A DNA stretch of 64,000 nucleotides from an uncultured Marinococcus sp. (GTDB lineage Bacteria > Bacillota > Bacilli > Bacillales > Marinococcaceae): NCBI RefSeq assembly GCF_947493875.1, contig NZ_CANLSU010000006.1, positions 1-64,000 on the forward strand, in the 5' to 3' direction. Position numbers and translations under genes: made by a program. The notes beneath the pieces were generated by a model. The model was given only the letters and a program-made list of their open reading frames with translations, was not told the DNA's origin and searched no databases. Of the stretch, positions 7,493-15,786 are shown in pieces; the stretch's first letter is position 1; every line of letters begins with the position of its first letter.

Positions 7493-8086
7493 ATGCCAAA
7501 ACTCATTGACCATGAGAAGAAAAAAGAGCAGATTGTTGAATACACGTGGCAGTCCATCGTAAACAGCGGTGCCAAAGGCGCGACGGTTAGAAGCATCGCA
7601 AAGCTCGCGGAAATGACGTCCGGGCAGATCCGCTACTACTTTCCCACTCACAGTGCACTTCTCGATGCAGTCATGGAAAAAGTAAATCATAAAGTGGCAC
7701 AAAGAATCCAGGTGATTTTCGGGAAGGAAAATTTAACCGAAAAGGAGCGGGTCATCCAGGCAATACTCACAGTTCTCCCTTTAGACGATGACCGCTACGC
7801 AGATATGGAAGTGTGGATGGCTTTTCAGTATGAAATCCATGAAGCAGGAACGAATACCATGGGAGACGAGATCCGTCTGCTCATTCAAAAATCCTTACAG
7901 TACCTAAATGAAAAACAGATGCTTCAGGAGGAGCTGCCTGTGGAGCTGACTGTAATGCGTGCCCACGCCCTCGTTGACGGTCTGGCCCTGCATAAATGGT
8001 TAACCCCTGACCGCATAGATAATGAACATGCCACTAAACTGATTCGTGACGAAGTTCATTCCTGGCTGAAGGAGGAATATAGATGA
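7493..8086 (+). CDS. TetR family regulator (BetI-like)
   Basis: 197 aa. Helix-turn-helix at about residues 24-56: GAKGATVRSIAKLAEMTSGQ then IRYYF, the standard TetR recognition helix. The C-terminal ligand domain is BetI-like (BetI_C type, LVDGLALHKWLTPDRI). It is translationally coupled (ATGA) to an integral membrane protein, so the two are one operon and the membrane protein may be its regulatory target. Probably autoregulated through the repeat upstream. Confidence 0.82.
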   Translation: MPKLIDHEKKKEQIVEYTWQSIVNSGAKGATVRSIAKLAEMTSGQIRYYFPTHSALLDAVMEKVNHKVAQRIQVIFGKENLTEKERVIQAILTVLPLDDDRYADMEVWMAFQYEIHEAGTNTMGDEIRLLIQKSLQYLNEKQMLQEELPVELTVMRAHALVDGLALHKWLTPDRIDNEHATKLIRDEVHSWLKEEYR

Positions 8087-8640
8087 ATTTCATACTGCTG
8101 CTGATTATTACGGTCGAAATAGCCTTCTGGATTGTTATTGCCGCAGGGTTAATTGTTCGCTACGTGTTTCAAATGCCAAAACTGGGATTATTTTTTCTCG
8201 CCTTAACACCAGTACTGGATCTGGTTCTGCTGACTGCGGCCTCCATAGATCTTATGCGCGGTGCAATTGCTACCACGGCTCATGACATTGCTGCCATTTA
8301 TATTGCAGTCTCCATTGTCTTTGGAAAGCAGATGATCCGCTGGGCCGACGAACGGTTCAGGTACTATATTATGAGGCAGGGCGACAGGCCGTCCCGACTT
8401 TACGGCTATGCCTACTCCCGAAAATATTTTAAGGACTGGCTCAGGCACGTCCTGGCGTATATCCTGGGGACGGGACTATTGTGGATAGTTATTTTACTCG
8501 TAAATAACGCAGCCAGAACAGAAGCTTTGAGCGGCACTATTAAACTATGGTCTCTCGTCGTAGTGATTGATTTAGTTATCTCCATCACGTACTTTATATG
8601 GCCGCGTGAGGCAAAATATAAAGAAGAAATCCATGAATGA
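8083..8640 (+). CDS. Integral membrane protein, YmcC-like
   Basis: 185 aa with about five hydrophobic segments (residues 2-24, 32-52, 64-80, 124-142, 150-168) and a basic cytoplasmic loop containing RWADERFRYYIMRQGDRPSRLYG. The size and central loop resemble B. subtilis YmcC, of unknown function, recalled from memory. The start overlaps the TetR stop by 4 bases. Confidence 0.65.
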   Translation: MNFILLLIITVEIAFWIVIAAGLIVRYVFQMPKLGLFFLALTPVLDLVLLTAASIDLMRGAIATTAHDIAAIYIAVSIVFGKQMIRWADERFRYYIMRQGDRPSRLYGYAYSRKYFKDWLRHVLAYILGTGLLWIVILLVNNAARTEALSGTIKLWSLVVVIDLVISITYFIWPREAKYKEEIHE

Positions 8641-8657
8641 CTCTCCCGGAAAATTTT

Positions 8658-9782
8658 TCATGAAGATTTATACTTAAATATTATCGTGACATACCCGATC
8701 GCAGAAGCGATAAGAAACAGCGCATGATAGCCAAACGAACCAGCAATGACCCCGGAAAAAATGGAGCCTGCAGCCTGGCCAAAGGCAAGCATCAAAAACG
8801 GGAGACCCAGTCCAATGGAAGGATTCGTCCGGAACACCGAAACGCCCCAAACAATCAGGACGCCTGTGATGAAGACATACGAGCTCCCGAAAAGAAACGG
8901 GGACAAAACCCCTACTACAGGACTGCCAGGCCAGCTTCCGAGAAGCAGGGATGCAGTAGACAGCGTTACTGTGGAAAGCCTGAATGCATTCATAATGCCA
9001 AACCGGTTAATAACGATTCCGGCAGTCCCGCCCAATAAGCCTGCCAGACCAATGATCACCCAGAGCCAGTCCCCCAGATAGGCAGGTACGCTGTCCAGGT
9101 TTACAATAAAATCTCTCGAAAAGGTCCAGTATGCCGCCGAAGAGATGCCTAATAACAGCGAGGCCAAAATCAATTGCACGGACTGCTTCCACTCCTCCTT
9201 TACAAATCCCACCGAGCTCTTTTCTTCAAATGTATGTGTACGTGGCAGCACTTTATAGTTGGCAGCCAGCACGATAACAGCGATAACCATAAAGATTATA
9301 TACGTCTCTCTCCAGCTGTCCACCATCATAATCGCAACGGCTCCGGTGAATGCCGTCCCTATGCTTGTACCGGAGTTGATCCAGGCATTCGTCTGGTTCT
9401 GCGCCCCTGATTGGACATTTGTATTTACAATGCTGGCGTATGGCGGAGAGGATAGGCCTGTACTCATTCCTGCTAAAAATATCCCTGCCCCAAGCCCCAC
9501 TGGAGTTAAGGAAACGGAGATGACGCCAAGACCAACAATCGACAGGAGCCCCGCTGCCACCAGAATGAATCTGGATGCCGCCCTCCGGGAAAACATCATC
9601 GCTGCTACTATCGCTATACAATACGCCACGTAGGATAACGAGGAAATGATTCCACTCGTGGACTGGGTCATATGGAGCGCTTCATTAATATACGGAAGCA
9701 TCAGCCCATAGCTGAACCGGGACAGCCCGTAGGTCACCGCAATCATAGGCAGACCGGCAAGGATTAGTTTATTCGCATTCAT
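8658..9782 (-). CDS. MFS transporter (YbfB/YjiJ-like)
   Basis: 374 aa, twelve hydrophobic helices. Opens with VTYGLSRFSYGLMLPYI, and contains STGLSSPPYASI and TNAWINSGTSIG, which are conserved in the paralogue at 30681. MFS members of this subgroup are putative drug or metabolite exporters. Preceded by an operator like that of the neighbouring TetR gene and transcribed downstream of it, so repression by that TetR is likely. Confidence 0.85.
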   Translation of the reverse strand: MNANKLILAGLPMIAVTYGLSRFSYGLMLPYINEALHMTQSTSGIISSLSYVAYCIAIVAAMMFSRRAASRFILVAAGLLSIVGLGVISVSLTPVGLGAGIFLAGMSTGLSSPPYASIVNTNVQSGAQNQTNAWINSGTSIGTAFTGAVAIMMVDSWRETYIIFMVIAVIVLAANYKVLPRTHTFEEKSSVGFVKEEWKQSVQLILASLLLGISSAAYWTFSRDFIVNLDSVPAYLGDWLWVIIGLAGLLGGTAGIVINRFGIMNAFRLSTVTLSTASLLLGSWPGSPVVGVLSPFLFGSSYVFITGVLIVWGVSVFRTNPSIGLGLPFLMLAFGQAAGSIFSGVIAGSFGYHALFLIASAIGYVTIIFKYKSS

Positions 9783-9805
9783 GTTCGTTCACTCCTTTTA
9801 TTTAT

Positions 9806-9815
9806 TGATCGTTCA
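9806..9815. promoter_or_regulatory. Candidate TetR operator before the MFS gene
   Basis: TGATCGTTCA, one mismatch from the perfect palindrome TGAACGTTCA at 10452-10461 in front of the TetR gene. It lies 24 bases upstream of the MFS start. Confidence 0.5.
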
Positions 9816-9835
9816 TTCAATAGATAGTTAAAAAA

Positions 9836-9869
9836 TAAGAGCCATCAGCATTAATAACGATGCTCTTTT
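9836..9869 (-). terminator. Terminator after the TetR gene
   Basis: AGAGCCATC (9838-9846) and GATGCTCT (9859-9866) form a stem with A and T runs on both sides, so it may work in both directions. It ends the TetR transcript upstream of the separate MFS promoter. Confidence 0.6.
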
Positions 9870-9875
9870 TCCTAT

Positions 9876-10430
9876 CTATTCGCTGTCCGCCTGCATACTT
9901 TTTTCCAAATCAAATGCCGATGCTTCTACTTCGTCCATCTCCAGAATCTGAGCCATGGACGTAATTCCTTCCATGATCAGAACCAGCTGCGTTCCGAGCG
10001 TTTTGGGAGCATTAAAAAACTTGATGTCACGCTCAATTTTATTTAACAGGGTTGTTTTATGGTCTCTACTCATGGCAGTAATCTCTTCGTTGACTCCCTC
10101 ATATTCCTGCTTCGCTCTTAAAAACAGACATCCGTTAAAGCCGTCCGTTTTCATCCAGTCCACGTGGGCCTTAATCAGTGACCTTGCATAATGATTGAAA
10201 TCACTCTTTTTATCAATCACCTCTTCCATAAAGTCAAAATACCGTATTTCCCGGCGCTTTAATATTTCTATAATCAACACTTCTTTGGATTTAAAATGAT
10301 AGTACATCGTCATCGGAGCCACTCCGACTTCATTCAAAATACTTTTGACCCCGACAGCATGAAACCCGTGCTGATAAAAGAGATTCTCCGCGGTTTTCAA
10401 TATAACCTCTTTTTTTGATGCAGCTTTCAT
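9876..10430 (-). CDS. TetR/AcrR family regulator
   Basis: 184 aa from ATG at 10430 with AAAGGAGG 8 bases upstream. HTH region VKSILNEVGVAPMTMYYHFKSKE is textbook TetR; the C-terminal half with GFNGCLFLRAKQEY matches the paralogous regulator at 30072 (GDMFLRAIEDY at the same place). A perfect TGAACGTTCA palindrome overlaps the transcription start, with TATAAT at 10461-10466 directly beside it, so it is almost surely autoregulated and controls the MFS exporter. Confidence 0.85.
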   Translation of the reverse strand: MKAASKKEVILKTAENLFYQHGFHAVGVKSILNEVGVAPMTMYYHFKSKEVLIIEILKRREIRYFDFMEEVIDKKSDFNHYARSLIKAHVDWMKTDGFNGCLFLRAKQEYEGVNEEITAMSRDHKTTLLNKIERDIKFFNAPKTLGTQLVLIMEGITSMAQILEMDEVEASAFDLEKSMQADSE

Positions 10431-10451
10431 AGGAGCCCTCCTTTTGTTTAT

Positions 10452-10466
10452 TGAACGTTCATTATA
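10452..10466 (-). promoter_or_regulatory. TetR operator palindrome and -10 box
   Basis: TGAACGTTCA (10452-10461) is a perfect 10-bp palindrome adjoining TATAAT (10461-10466, minus strand). A repressor bound here would block its own gene. Confidence 0.65.
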
Positions 10467-10501
10467 ATAAACCATAACACATTCTACCCCGGAATGCTGC
10501 T

Positions 10502-10753
10502 TTATTGTTTTTTCTTTCTGATTTTTTCTGCCGTGTCATTTAAAAATTCGTCTATATTATATTCTTTATAATCGTCACGAATTTCAGCAATAACCACGCT
10601 TTTCGCTTCCTGTTCTGTTTTTCCTTCCTTCATTAAATCCAGTAACTTAACATTATAAGCGCTCATGTACTCTTCTTTACCTTCGGAAATATTTTCAGCA
10701 TCCCCGCCCCAGATAATACCGACAATTTCTTCTAAAAACTCCCGATATTCCAT
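10502..10753 (-). CDS. Small soluble protein, unknown function
   Basis: 83 aa, GGGGAAG upstream of ATG. Acidic N-terminal half (EEIVGIIWGGDAENISEG), helical, lysine-rich end (AEKIRKKKQ). No signal or membrane segment. No family recognised; sole gene of its transcript. Confidence 0.6.
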   Translation of the reverse strand: MEYREFLEEIVGIIWGGDAENISEGKEEYMSAYNVKLLDLMKEGKTEQEAKSVVIAEIRDDYKEYNIDEFLNDTAEKIRKKKQ

Positions 10754-10851
10754 CTCGCTTCCCCTTTTCGAATAATATTTTATAATTCAATTATACTTTA
10801 CCCTTTCGAATGTAAGTTGAAGAAATTTTTATACAAAAGTGAAACGTAGTA

Positions 10852-10890
10852 AAAAAAGACTGTCTCTTTATCCACATAGAGACAGTCCCT
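10852..10890 (-). terminator. Terminator of the 64-aa membrane protein gene
   Basis: GACTGTCTCT (10859-10868) and AGAGACAGTC (10879-10888) form a perfect 10-bp stem; the minus strand continues with seven T residues. Confidence 0.8.
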
Positions 10891-10897
10891 TTCGTAT

Positions 10898-11092
10898 TCA
10901 CGATTTAAAGAAGTGCTTTACCATAAGCACCCAAAACGGGATGACAATAATAAGAAGCAAAACAATAGCAGCCGCTGATAATAGATTGGAAATGAGAGAG
11001 TTTTGAACAATCAATAAATAGATATTAAAAAAAATAACGGCTGTGAGAAAAATTCCTCCAATAACTGATCCGGTATTCATCGTTTGTTTCAA
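10898..11092 (-). CDS. Small two-helix membrane protein
   Basis: 64 aa, TTG start at 11092 with GGAGG 7 bases upstream. Helices at about 8-28 (VIGGIFLTAVIFFNIYLLIV) and 36-58 (AAAIVLLLIIVIPFWVLMV), basic end KHFFKS. Followed by a strong terminator. Function unknown. Confidence 0.65.
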   Translation of the reverse strand: MKQTMNTGSVIGGIFLTAVIFFNIYLLIVQNSLISNLLSAAAIVLLLIIVIPFWVLMVKHFFKS

Positions 11093-11116
11093 GTAAACAC
11101 CTCCAACTATAGAAAA

Positions 11117-11143
11117 GAACGAACCCTCGCCAGGTTCGTTTTA
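11117..11143. terminator. Hairpin AACGAACC...GGTTCGTT
   Basis: An 8-bp stem with a 5-base loop at about 11118-11138, followed by TTTTATT on plus and by CTTTTC on minus. It lies between the small-protein gene and the divergent gene at 11434. Could end a weak minus-strand transcript from 11238 or act as an attenuator ahead of 11092. Confidence 0.5.
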
Positions 11144-11237
11144 TTCATTATGAAACATTCTAACAGTGGGACAACGATGCTATCGTCTATTCTTACTCAT
11201 TATAGCATTTGTCCAGCCTTTGATTAAGAAATAACCA

Positions 11238-11381
11238 TTAAGAATGCAAACGGTTTGACCTGGAAGGATAAATCTGTATTAACATAATGAGAGCGCCAAA
11301 CATTGTGTAGGCGAAAAGCCTTAGTCCTTTAAAAAACATTGTATTATATTCTATAATTGGTCCTAATATGTAATTTTTCAT
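11238..11381 (-). CDS. Possible 47-aa membrane peptide
   Basis: A frame from ATG at 11381 gives one hydrophobic helix (LFAYTMFGALIMLIQIY) and a basic tail. The ribosome site is poor (GTGA only), and the longer frame overlaps the gene on the other strand. Otherwise the 340-base gap from 11093 to 11433 holds only the hairpin at 11117-11143 and the promoter region of the next gene. Weakly supported. Confidence 0.25.
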   Translation of the reverse strand: MKNYILGPIIEYNTMFFKGLRLFAYTMFGALIMLIQIYPSRSNRLHS

Positions 11382-11433
11382 TTTTATCACAAACCCGCTT
11401 CCAAAAGCATCCGCCAGCAGAAGGAGTGATACC

Positions 11434-11997
11434 GTGACCTCGATCAAACATAACAACAGTTCATTATCACAAACATACCACAAAATCGAAAATGCTCTCA
11501 GCCGCCGGGAAGCGGTCATCCACCATTCGATGTACTGCCACTATCAGGAAGCCTTCGCAAGCCGGAAACTGGTAAACAACCAATGGTTTACCTGCCACCT
11601 TGCCACTATTGCTGAGGAGACGGGATACTCCAACAGGAAAGTCAAGCGTGCGACCCGTAAACTCTGGCGGAAAAAATGGCTGAAAATTATGGATTTAGAA
11701 GGATATCAGACACCATTATACCAATGGCTTGATGACTCGGTGGCCTCTTTACTGGAGCTGGTCAGCTACCCTTCCAAAAAGGTCTATCTTGCGATTCAAA
11801 GGGAATACACCTATCAAAACGGGTTTCACAACTATGTACTGGACGGATGGTTTGAGTATTCCATCAAACAAGCCGCTGCATCTGCCGGATTATTTCAGGT
11901 GGAAACCAGCTTTTCAATCAAGGAGCTGCAAAGAAGCGGGCTTTTAGAGCAGAAAAATATAGGCATTATTAATTATTTCCGGTTGCCCAAACGCTAA
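11434..11997 (+). CDS. Winged-helix protein resembling replication-initiator DNA-binding domains
   Basis: 187 aa, GTG start with AAGGAG 8 bases upstream. Two likely winged-helix units: residues about 52-90 (TCHLATIAEETGYSNRKVKR then KLWRKKWLKI) and about 145-187 (EYSIKQAAASAGLFQVETSF then LQRSGLLEQKN). Strongly basic. The first unit resembles the N-terminal DNA-binding domain of DnaD or plasmid replication proteins, but no full family match is recognised. Isolated gene; may be a remnant of a mobile element or an accessory regulator. Confidence 0.55.
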   Translation: MTSIKHNNSSLSQTYHKIENALSRREAVIHHSMYCHYQEAFASRKLVNNQWFTCHLATIAEETGYSNRKVKRATRKLWRKKWLKIMDLEGYQTPLYQWLDDSVASLLELVSYPSKKVYLAIQREYTYQNGFHNYVLDGWFEYSIKQAAASAGLFQVETSFSIKELQRSGLLEQKNIGIINYFRLPKR

Positions 11998-12051
11998 TCA
12001 GTTCGATTATTCGTTTTTCAATGGCTTGAATACCTGCGGCTTGCCTGTTAA

Positions 12052-12561
12052 TTATATTAATGATTTCCCAATAACGTGTTGAACGGGAGCAGCCGGTATA
12101 ACTGTTATTTCCTGTTTTATGAATTCCCAGTATTTATTTTCATAGAAGGTAATGGCTTCTTGATTGGAAGCTTCCACAGCAAGAATAACCTTTGGGAGGC
12201 TAACCTGCTCTAATAAAGCATCGTGGAGAATAGTGCCGACACCTAAAGATCTATATTCTTTTTTTACGGCAATTTCTACCAATTCATAAGCATCTGAAAG
12301 CCAGTAATCGATTTGATGAGATTCTAATACGCTTTTTAATTTCTCATGAAAAAATTGTCCAGGCTTAGTCCTGTATCCATAAATAAAACCGATCGGAGTA
12401 TTGAAATCATACGAGATCATTCCGAAAAATTGACCATATTGCATATGCTTTTCGATTCTGTTCTTAATATCCAGGTTTGTTTCCTTGGTTGGCAGAAATA
12501 TGTCCTTATACAATTGAACCACATGATCAATATTTCTTTCATTCATGGCAACCAATCGCAA
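12052..12561 (-). CDS. GNAT family N-acetyltransferase
   Basis: 169 aa, TTG start with GAAGGTG upstream. YELVEIAVKKEYRSLGVGTILHDAL is beta4, the Q/R-x-x-G-x-G/A-type acetyl-CoA loop (RSLGVGT) and helix alpha3; LAVEASNQEAITFYENKYWEF is the conserved C-terminal region. Substrate unknown. Sits next to Bsr-like and FosB genes, so drug acetylation is possible but unproven. Confidence 0.75.
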   Translation of the reverse strand: MRLVAMNERNIDHVVQLYKDIFLPTKETNLDIKNRIEKHMQYGQFFGMISYDFNTPIGFIYGYRTKPGQFFHEKLKSVLESHQIDYWLSDAYELVEIAVKKEYRSLGVGTILHDALLEQVSLPKVILAVEASNQEAITFYENKYWEFIKQEITVIPAAPVQHVIGKSLI

Positions 12562-12680
12562 TTATTACACCTTCTTTTATATTTAATTTTCATTTAATAA
12601 TACAGGCTAAAACTTTTTCTTTTATTACTTATTTTTATGGCGATTAAGTTCAACGAGAGAAAAATACTGTTTAAAATTTC

Positions 12681-13097
12681 TCAATATTTTTCCGGTAGAA
12701 GCTGTAAAATATTGCATTTTACTAATTCATTATTATAAGAGAGAATAATATCGATATGTTGTCCGTAGTCACTTATTAATTCACGGCACATACCGCAAGG
12801 AGCCACTACCCAACATTTGTTTATATTTTCATGAGGGTGTGGATGTGCTACAGCTACTATAGTTTCAAATTCATGATCACCTTCGGAAATAGATTTTCCC
12901 ATAGCCATCGCTTCTCCACATACGGTAATTCTACCTACATTTGCCTCCATGTGAACCGCAGCATAAACTTCTCCCGATTTGGTTCTTACAGCCGAACCAA
13001 TATGATGTCGCTCATATTGATAGTTTTGTTCAATGATTTTTTCTGCTTCCTTAATTAATTCATAATCTTTACTGTTTAATGCATGTACTTTTAACAA
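12681..13097 (-). CDS. Blasticidin-S deaminase (Bsr)-like cytidine deaminase
   Basis: 138 aa, TTG start with GGAGGG 6 bases upstream. The whole length reads like Bacillus cereus Bsr: RHHIGSAVRTKSGEVYAAVH, then EANVGRITVC, FETIVAVAHPH, APCGMCRELISDYG and a final LLPEKY. Zinc ligands would be C60, C101 and C104 with general-acid E62. Known: Bsr deaminates the cytosine of blasticidin S in the cytosol and gives resistance. Odd: the motif is C-G-E where Bsr and most cytidine deaminases have C-A-E. FosB lies 55 bp upstream in the same direction. Activity on blasticidin is inferred from memory of the Bsr sequence. Confidence 0.8.
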   Translation of the reverse strand: MLKVHALNSKDYELIKEAEKIIEQNYQYERHHIGSAVRTKSGEVYAAVHMEANVGRITVCGEAMAMGKSISEGDHEFETIVAVAHPHPHENINKCWVVAPCGMCRELISDYGQHIDIILSYNNELVKCNILQLLPEKY

Positions 13098-13152
13098 TAT
13101 CTACCCTCCGGTTGTTTTCTTAAATTAAAAGCGCCATTCATATTTTTACTTT

Positions 13153-13578
13153 TCATGAATCAAAAAACTTCATATGCTTCTTATCTTGTTTGTAGTAATT
13201 GAGCCTATCTTCCAAAGTACCTGTATGAAATTCAAATTTATGGCCGTCTGGGTCTGTAAAATAAATCGACTTTTTATCCTTTTCATCTCTGGAACGGCCT
13301 GGCAAGATATTTACATTTAATGCGGTTAATCTATCATATGCTTTTTGAAAATCTGCTTCTTCAATAGAAAAAGCAACATGAGTATATGATTCTTCTATTT
13401 CATTACGAGGAATCTGCTCTTCCAGATTAAGAGCAAGCCACATTCCATTTAAATCAAAATAAGCAGTGCTTCTGCCTTTAACGAGTAATTTAGCTTCAAA
13501 CACTTCTTGATAAAAATCAATAGAAGCATCTAAATCAGACACAGAAAATAAAAAGTGATTCAATCCTTTAATCAGCAT
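13153..13578 (-). CDS. fosB: FosB metallothiol transferase
   Basis: 141 aa from ATG at 13578 (GGGGTGG 8 bases upstream; the GTG at 13590 overlaps that site). Near full-length agreement with Bacillus Fos[67 protein letters not shown]. Metal ligands H8, H67, E116. FosB adds bacillithiol or cysteine to fosfomycin, opening the epoxide, in the cytosol with Mg2+ or Mn2+. Neighbour of the Bsr-like gene. Confidence 0.92.
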   Translation of the reverse strand: MLIKGLNHFLFSVSDLDASIDFYQEVFEAKLLVKGRSTAYFDLNGMWLALNLEEQIPRNEIEESYTHVAFSIEEADFQKAYDRLTALNVNILPGRSRDEKDKKSIYFTDPDGHKFEFHTGTLEDRLNYYKQDKKHMKFFDS

Positions 13579-13631
13579 TGTTAAAACCACCCCGGTTTAA
13601 TTATTCTCTTATAAAACTAAGTGCTGCCTTC

Positions 13632-14720
13632 TTAAATTGGTGTAAAGGAAAAGGAAGTTCCAATAACTATAGTCGAGGAAGGATATTTATTCAGTTTTTG
13701 ATAATAAGCTGCCAAAGCAGCTGTCGAGGATAGCTCGAGGTGTATGCCCAAACGGTGTAATTGCTCTTGAGCGTGTCTACTTTGTTTTTCATCCGCGACT
13801 ACAGCCTTTCCCCGGCTTTTCCTGACCGCCTGTTCAAGCTGTTTGGTAACCGTCTGGCCATTAATCGAAACTAAATTGGTCGCCCCCTCGAACCATCCTG
13901 TATATGACTCCCCCTCCAATACTCTTTTAAGTCTCGGAAACGGCTCTACAGCAATCATTTGAGGGATGCTGCTGGTTTTTCCGGTTTGGTTAAGCTCCTG
14001 GAAGCCTTCATAAATTCCCCAAAGCAGGTCTCCTCTTGAACTTGGCACAATTACCTGCGAAGGTATCTGTCCGCTGAAATCTTCATATATTTCCCTTGCA
14101 ATCATTTTATATGCCTGAACACCGACAGGCATTGTACCAACCGGGGGATTTATATAATTGGAAGCGGGAAAATAACCATCATTAACGTAATCCTTCATCC
14201 GCTCCCATCGTTCCATAGAGGTATCAGTCCAGACAATGACAGCCCCCGTTGCTTGAATCACCTTAGCCAGTTCTTCATTTAATTGTGGCGTCGCAATAAG
14301 TACACAGGGCAGGCCTGCAAAAGCAGCGTAAGAGGCCACAGACAGCCCGGCATTTCCACTTGAAGCAATCACCATCCCTTTATACTTCCGGCTCCTAGCC
14401 ATCGAAACTACATAAGCGCTCATCCGGTCTTTATGAGAACCAGTGGGGTTCTGGGACTCTAGCTTTATGTAGACAGACCCATGCTCTATATTCAGGGGCA
14501 GCAGGGACGTGCCTCCCTCTCCCATCGTGATATGCTGACGAAATGGCAAAAGGTTATCTTTGCTCCAGGGTTCATGGTATACAGGCTTTACACTGGCCGG
14601 CTGATGATCAAGTGCACACGCCGGACAGCCTTCAAACATATCCTCTTCCAGTGAATACAACTGTGAACACTGAATACACTCGTAATGAGACATATTTGGA
14701 TTCCATATAATGTTTTGCAT
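13632..14720 (-). CDS. Threonine-synthase-like PLP-dependent enzyme
   Basis: 362 aa. N-terminal zinc-ribbon-like CIQCSQLYSLEEDMFEGCPAC is seen in threonine synthase ThrC homologues; IKLESQNPTGSHKDR carries the PLP lysine (in GSHKDR) and VIASSGNAGLSVASYAAF is the phosphate-contacting loop. Fold type II lyase. About 350 residues is right for ThrC-type enzymes, but divergence from ordinary ThrC and its place in an accessory block suggest another substrate. Followed by FosB in the same direction, gap 53 bp. Confidence 0.75.
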   Translation of the reverse strand: MQNIIWNPNMSHYECIQCSQLYSLEEDMFEGCPACALDHQPASVKPVYHEPWSKDNLLPFRQHITMGEGGTSLLPLNIEHGSVYIKLESQNPTGSHKDRMSAYVVSMARSRKYKGMVIASSGNAGLSVASYAAFAGLPCVLIATPQLNEELAKVIQATGAVIVWTDTSMERWERMKDYVNDGYFPASNYINPPVGTMPVGVQAYKMIAREIYEDFSGQIPSQVIVPSSRGDLLWGIYEGFQELNQTGKTSSIPQMIAVEPFPRLKRVLEGESYTGWFEGATNLVSINGQTVTKQLEQAVRKSRGKAVVADEKQSRHAQEQLHRLGIHLELSSTAALAAYYQKLNKYPSSTIVIGTSFSFTPI

Positions 14721-14778
14721 CTACTTACCCCTCCCGGAAAAAAGGGAATAAATACTCAAAATTCTGCTCAGGTAAAGA

Positions 14779-15228
14779 CTACAAATATTTTTCCATAATA
14801 ATTCGTTTTTCATTTTTGTGGTAGCCTTGTTTTTGAAAAAAAGCTTCCGGCCCTTCGTTTTCTTCCACTGTAGATAAATACATATGATGAATGTTTTCTG
14901 CTTTTAAACTTTCTTCTAGGTTTTGCATCAGTTCAGAGCCTATATGAGAGTGTTTATGGCCCGGACTCACGCATAATTCATTCAGATAATAAATTACACT
15001 CTGCTCCCAATATTCTAAATTGCCTATTGCGAAACCAGTCATTTTACCTTCTTTAAAGCATGCAAGCCCCCGAAAGCTGTTCGAATGATACATGTCATCA
15101 ATACGTGCTTTCGCGTACTCATAGGACCACTCCTCGTACCAGGGCGCACGTGAAAAGCTTTGAATTAATATCTCAATAGCTTCTTCGATGTGTGCTTCCT
15201 CAAACAAAGCAATATCATGTTCCTGCAA
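14779..15228 (-). CDS. GNAT family N-acetyltransferase
   Basis: About 149 aa; the TTG at 15228 is 8 bases from GGAG, better spaced than the TTG at 15234. LNELCVSPGHKHSHIGSELMQNL is beta4 plus acetyl-CoA loop and alpha3; the end EAFFQKQGYHKNEKRIIM resembles aminoglycoside 6'-acetyltransferases and other small GNATs. W-rich segment APWYEEWSYEYAKARIDDM. Substrate not assignable. Confidence 0.75.
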   Translation of the reverse strand: MQEHDIALFEEAHIEEAIEILIQSFSRAPWYEEWSYEYAKARIDDMYHSNSFRGLACFKEGKMTGFAIGNLEYWEQSVIYYLNELCVSPGHKHSHIGSELMQNLEESLKAENIHHMYLSTVEENEGPEAFFQKQGYHKNEKRIIMEKYL

Positions 15229-15242
15229 TTCCAACGCTCCTT

Positions 15243-15782
15243 TTAAATAGAAAATTTGATTTTCTTAATTTGTTTAGCCACATTAGTATGAATTGGTTTT
15301 CTTACAATTTTTATCTTTTCCTCCAGTGCACTGTAATCGTTAAAAAATTTAATCTTCTCCACGTTTTCAAAGTCACGGTTCCATTTAAACATGTTAAAAA
15401 ATATTCTCCATGACGGCTTGTAGTTTGATTTCTCCAACCCAAGCTTTTGTTTTAAAAATCTTTTTATCAGCCGATAAGTTCTTATTGGATATTTTGTATC
15501 CAGAAAAATAATCAGATCTGCATGATGAAAACTGCTGCTTACCCAATCCTCACTGTGAACCCCTTCAATGATCCAATAATCCGTTTGTACTATGCTGTTT
15601 AAAAACTCTTCTCTTTCCCATTCAGTTCTTTTTATATCCCCAGAGCTACGCCTTTTCCACATAACATTATCCAATTCGTAATGCGGTATATTCAGCTCTG
15701 ATGATAGCTTCCGGGCTAAAGTAGTTTTACCACTGCCGACAGATCCAATAATATGTATCTTTTTGTGCGCCATATTCTTCAA
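15243..15782 (-). CDS. P-loop nucleoside/adenylate-kinase-like protein
   Basis: 179 aa, TTG start with AGGTGATC upstream. Walker A IIGSVGSGKTTLARKL at about 10-25; HYELDNVMWKRR and the lid segment are like the FlaR/topology-modulation group (DNA topology modulation kinase FlaR-like). WIIEGVHSEDWV and LIIFLDTKYPIRTYRLIKR continue the kinase fold. Cytosolic; real substrate unknown. Confidence 0.7.
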   Translation of the reverse strand: MKNMAHKKIHIIGSVGSGKTTLARKLSSELNIPHYELDNVMWKRRSSGDIKRTEWEREEFLNSIVQTDYWIIEGVHSEDWVSSSFHHADLIIFLDTKYPIRTYRLIKRFLKQKLGLEKSNYKPSWRIFFNMFKWNRDFENVEKIKFFNDYSALEEKIKIVRKPIHTNVAKQIKKIKFSI

Positions 15783-15786
15783 AGGA

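Noticed and set aside
9253-9633. Overlapping frames on both strands inside the first MFS gene
   Set aside because: Shadows of the MFS coding sequence; no start signals.
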